A DNA stretch of 8,315 bases from Acidobacteriota bacterium (lineage in GTDB: Bacteria; Acidobacteriota; Vicinamibacteria; Vicinamibacterales; 2-12-FULL-66-21): positions 1 to 8,315 of the forward strand of contig JAIVJE010000511.1 in assembly GCA_020200195.1 (NCBI GenBank), read 5' to 3'. Under the pieces are notes generated by a model. The model did not search any database. It was given only the letters and a program-made list of their open reading frames with translations, and had not been told where the DNA came from. The translations under genes and the position numbers were made by a program. This document shows, piece after piece, positions 6,245 to 8,315 of the stretch (its first letter is position 1; every line of letters starts with the position of its first letter).

Positions 6245-6252
6245 AGTATACC
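6245..6252 (-). promoter_or_regulatory. Leaderless-type promoter of the M24 gene
   Basis: The minus strand reads GGTATACT, then TACTAG, then the ATG at 6238. TATACT is a 5-of-6 match to TATAAT, and the six-base gap would put the transcription start on the A of ATG. There is no Shine-Dalgarno sequence, and an in-frame TAG directly precedes the ATG, so an upstream start in this frame is excluded. No good -35 is seen. Confidence 0.6.
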
Positions 6253-6261
6253 GCGCACGTT

Positions 6262-6286
6262 GCGCCGGCCCGTTGGGCGCTGGCGC
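6262..6286. repeat. Imperfect inverted repeat between divergent promoters
   Basis: gcgcc (6262-6266) pairs with ggcgc (6282-6286), and inside it gccc pairs with gggc around gtt. The element lies 12-36 bases upstream of the M24 -10 box, over the place of its -35, in the 154-base gap between the divergent M24 and VWFA genes. It could be a repressor or activator site, or a chance GC-rich palindrome. Confidence 0.3.
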
Positions 6287-6378
6287 GCACGGGCTCTTAG
6301 GATGAGACGTCCGCATCGCGCGGAAAGTTTGCGGCCGGCCCCGTAAGTCATGGAAGCCGTTGTCGTTAAAGTTGTAAA

Positions 6379-6386
6379 GGTATACT
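6379..6386 (+). promoter_or_regulatory. Leaderless-type promoter of the VWFA-related gene
   Basis: GGTATACT is followed by GGGCTC and then ATG at 6393. As in the divergent M24 gene, the gap from TATACT to ATG is six bases, so transcription should begin at or next to the start codon. No ribosome site is present. A possible -35, TTGTCG (6360-6365, 4 of 6 matches), lies 15 bases upstream, with an AT-richer spacer (TTAAAGTTGTAAAGG). Confidence 0.65.
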
Positions 6387-6392
6387 GGGCTC

Positions 6393-8315
6393 ATGCGCTA
6401 TGTAACGGTGTGTTCGACCGCACTTATTCTGCTGTGCGGACCCTCGCTGCCTGCGCAGCAGCCCCCCGTGACCTTCAAAGTGGAGGTCAACTACGTCGAA
6501 GTCGATGCCGTGGTCACCGACGCCAAAGGGGATTTCGTCCGGGACCTGACACGAGACGAGTTTCAGATCCTGGAAGAGGGAAAGCCGCAGACGATTTCGG
6601 TGTTCTCCAAGATCGACATCCCCGTCGAGCGCGCCGACCCGCCGCTGTTCGCCGCCTCTCCGATCGAGCCGGACGTCAAATCGAACCGCGAGCAATTCAA
6701 CGGCCGGGTGTTCGTCATCGTGCTCGACGACCTCCAGGTTGACGTGCGCCGGACGGCGCGGGTCAAGGCTGCGGTTCGAGAGTTCATCCAGCGCTCCCTC
6801 GGCGTGAACGACATGGCCGCCATCGTGCAGACCGGGGGCCGCATTTCCGGCTCGCAGGATTTCACCAGCAGCCGCCGCCTGCTCCTCGCCGCGTTGGATA
6901 AGTTCGCCGGCCAGAAACTGCCGTCGGCGACGCTGGGAAAAATCGAGGATTACTATCGCAACCGCGAATTCCGCACGCAGGGTGAGAAGCCCCAGGATCC
7001 CGACGACATGCAACGCGGCTACAACGCGCGCCGTACACTCAGCACGCTCAAGAACGTGGCTGACTTCATGGCCGGCATCCGCGGGCGGCGCAAGGCGGTC
7101 GTCTGGATCGGTGAAGGCATCGACTACGACATCAACAACGTGCTCGAATCACGTGACGCGAGCACGGTCCTGCAGGAAACGCGCGACGTCATTGCCGCCG
7201 CGACCCGCGCAAACGTCAGCTTCTACGGGGTCGATCCGCGGGGACTGACGTCCGGCGCGGAGGAGGGCATTCAGATTCAGGCGCTGCCGGACGACACGTC
7301 GCTGGGGCTCGGGATCGGTTCGCTGCAGGACGAAATCCGGCGCTCGCAGGACAGCCTTCGGGTGATCTCCGAGCAGACTGGCGGGTTCGCCGCCGTGAAC
7401 GCCAACGCTCTCCGGGCGGCGTTCGCTCGCATCATCCAGGACAACAGCAGCTATTACATCCTTGGCTATTACTCGACAGACGAACGCCGCGACGGCAAGT
7501 ACCGGAGCCTGCAGGTCCGGCTCACCCGTCCTGGCTTGACGGTGCGCGCGCGCAAAGGATACGTCGCACCGCGAGGGAAGCCGGAGACAGTATCCAGCGT
7601 GTCGTCACCGGGTCTTTCACCGGACCTTCGCAATGCGCTCAACAGCCCGCTCCCGGTCAGCGGCCTGGGGCTGAGCGTTGCCGCGTTTCCTTTCAAGAGC
7701 GTCAGCGGCAAGGCCTCGGTGGCGATCACGCTGGAAATCGACGGACCGAAGCTGAAGTTCGAGGAAAAAGATGGCGCGTTCCTCGACGACATCGAGCTCT
7801 CGGTCGTCGCAATGGACGCGTCCGGCAAAATCAGGGACGGCGGCCGCGACCTGGTCAACCTGCGCCTGCGACCGCAGACCCACGCCGTGGTCGCGCGCTC
7901 GGGCGTGCGGCTGACGCGTCGCGTCGAGGTGCCGCCGGGCCGGTATCAGCTGCGGATCGGCGCGCGCGAATCAGGCGCCGGCGCACTGGGCACGGTGCTG
8001 TACGACCTCGACGTGCCGGACTTTTCCAAGGCGCCTCTCTCGATGAGCGGTGTCATGCTCACGTCTGCCGCCGCGAGCCGCCTTCCGACGGCCAACCCGG
8101 ATCCCGCGTTCAAAGACGTGCTCCCGTCCGCGCCTGCCGCGACGCGCGAGTTTCCTGTGGACGATACGCTCGCGATCTACACCGAAGTCTACGATACGCA
8201 AACGAAGACGCCGCACCGTGTTGCCATCAACACCAGCGTTCTCGCCGACGACGGGAAGGTCGTGTTCACGGCGGCCGACGAGCGCAGGAGCGACGAATTG
8301 ACGGCGGGCGCGGCG
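6393..8315 (+). CDS. Secreted VWFA-related domain protein (Acidobacteriota type), 3' end outside window
   Basis: Open for 641 codons to the right edge with no stop. It starts MRYVTVCSTALILLCGPSLP then AQQPP, a signal peptide with cleavage near residue 21-22. Next comes the family's N-terminal beta domain (VEVDAVVTDAKGDFVRDLT, then DEFQILEEGKPQTISVF at 55-71). A VWFA-like domain runs from about 105 to 360: FVIVLDDLQVD at 107-117, RRKAVVWIGEG at 232-242, NVSFYGVDPRGL at 274-285, SEQTGGFAAVNAN at 326-338 and SYYILGYYS at 353-361. A long beta-rich C-terminal part follows. The family is very abundant in Acidobacteriota; its role is unknown, presumably an exported adhesion or binding protein. The metal site that should read DxSxS is LDDLQVD here, so metal-dependent ligand binding is doubtful. 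The start at 6393 is set by the TATACT box six bases upstream and by the signal peptide. Confidence 0.88.
   Translation, partial: MRYVTVCSTALILLCGPSLPAQQPPVTFKVEVNYVEVDAVVTDAKGDFVRDLTRDEFQILEEGKPQTISVFSKIDIPVERADPPLFAASPIEPDVKSNREQFNGRVFVIVLDDLQVDVRRTARVKAAVREFIQRSLGVNDMAAIVQTGGRISGSQDFTSSRRLLLAALDKFAGQKLPSATLGKIEDYYRNREFRTQGEKPQDPDDMQRGYNARRTLSTLKNVADFMAGIRGRRKAVVWIGEGIDYDINNVLESRDASTVLQETRDVIAAATRANVSFYGVDPRGLTSGAEEGIQIQALPDDTSLGLGIGSLQDEIRRSQDSLRVISEQTGGFAAVNANALRAAFARIIQDNSSYYILGYYSTDERRDGKYRSLQVRLTRPGLTVRARKGYVAPRGKPETVSSVSSPGLSPDLRNALNSPLPVSGLGLSVAAFPFKSVSGKASVAITLEIDGPKLKFEEKDGAFLDDIELSVVAMDASGKIRDGGRDLVNLRLRPQTHAVVARSGVRLTRRVEVPPGRYQLRIGARESGAGALGTVLYDLDVPDFSKAPLSMSGVMLTSAAASRLPTANPDPAFKDVLPSAPAATREFPVDDTLAIYTEVYDTQTKTPHRVAINTSVLADDGKVVFTAADERRSDELTAGAA

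Overview
The window is a GC-rich bacterial chromosome segment. It most likely comes from an Acidobacteriota member, perhaps of the Vicinamibacteria type. The best clue is the gene at the right edge, a secreted protein of the VWFA-related family that is heavily expanded in Acidobacteriota. Other hints are the leaderless promoters and the short degenerate repeats between genes. The lineage is inferred from gene content, not from a marker gene.

Layout, left to right. Bases 1-239 (minus) hold the start of a sugar-phosphate isomerase/epimerase-type TIM-barrel gene that runs off the left edge. Bases 412-2792 (minus) are a compact three-gene operon, transcribed CYTH-domain triphosphate-binding protein, then MurU-like nucleotidyltransferase, then AmgK-like sugar kinase. 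The last two resemble the kinase/uridylyltransferase pair of the cell-wall sugar recycling route that bypasses de novo UDP-MurNAc synthesis. A TATAAT box at 2915-2920 and a leader containing five 14-base repeats with Shine-Dalgarno-like starts precede the operon. Bases 2916-3540 (minus) are a membrane-protein gene whose N-terminus and C-terminal part lie in different frames, with the middle apparently missing. Bases 3625-5175 (minus) are an intact HtrA/DegP-type periplasmic serine protease with two PDZ domains, followed by a strong intrinsic terminator. Bases 5283-6238 (minus) are an M24-family (Xaa-Pro aminopeptidase-like) gene, also broken: about 75-80 codons, including two metal-binding aspartates, are missing and the frame changes at the junction. 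From 6393 to the right edge (plus) runs the divergent VWFA-related gene.

Two observations stand out. First, the intact htrA is flanked on both sides by genes that each seem to have lost an internal segment out of frame. Second, the divergent M24 and VWFA genes both start exactly six bases after the same octamer GGTATACT, which predicts leaderless mRNAs on both sides. I saw no CRISPR array, tRNA, rRNA, transposase or phage gene. No clearly novel system is visible; the most unusual items are the paired internal deletions, the repeat-bearing leader and the CYTH-MurU-AmgK gene set.
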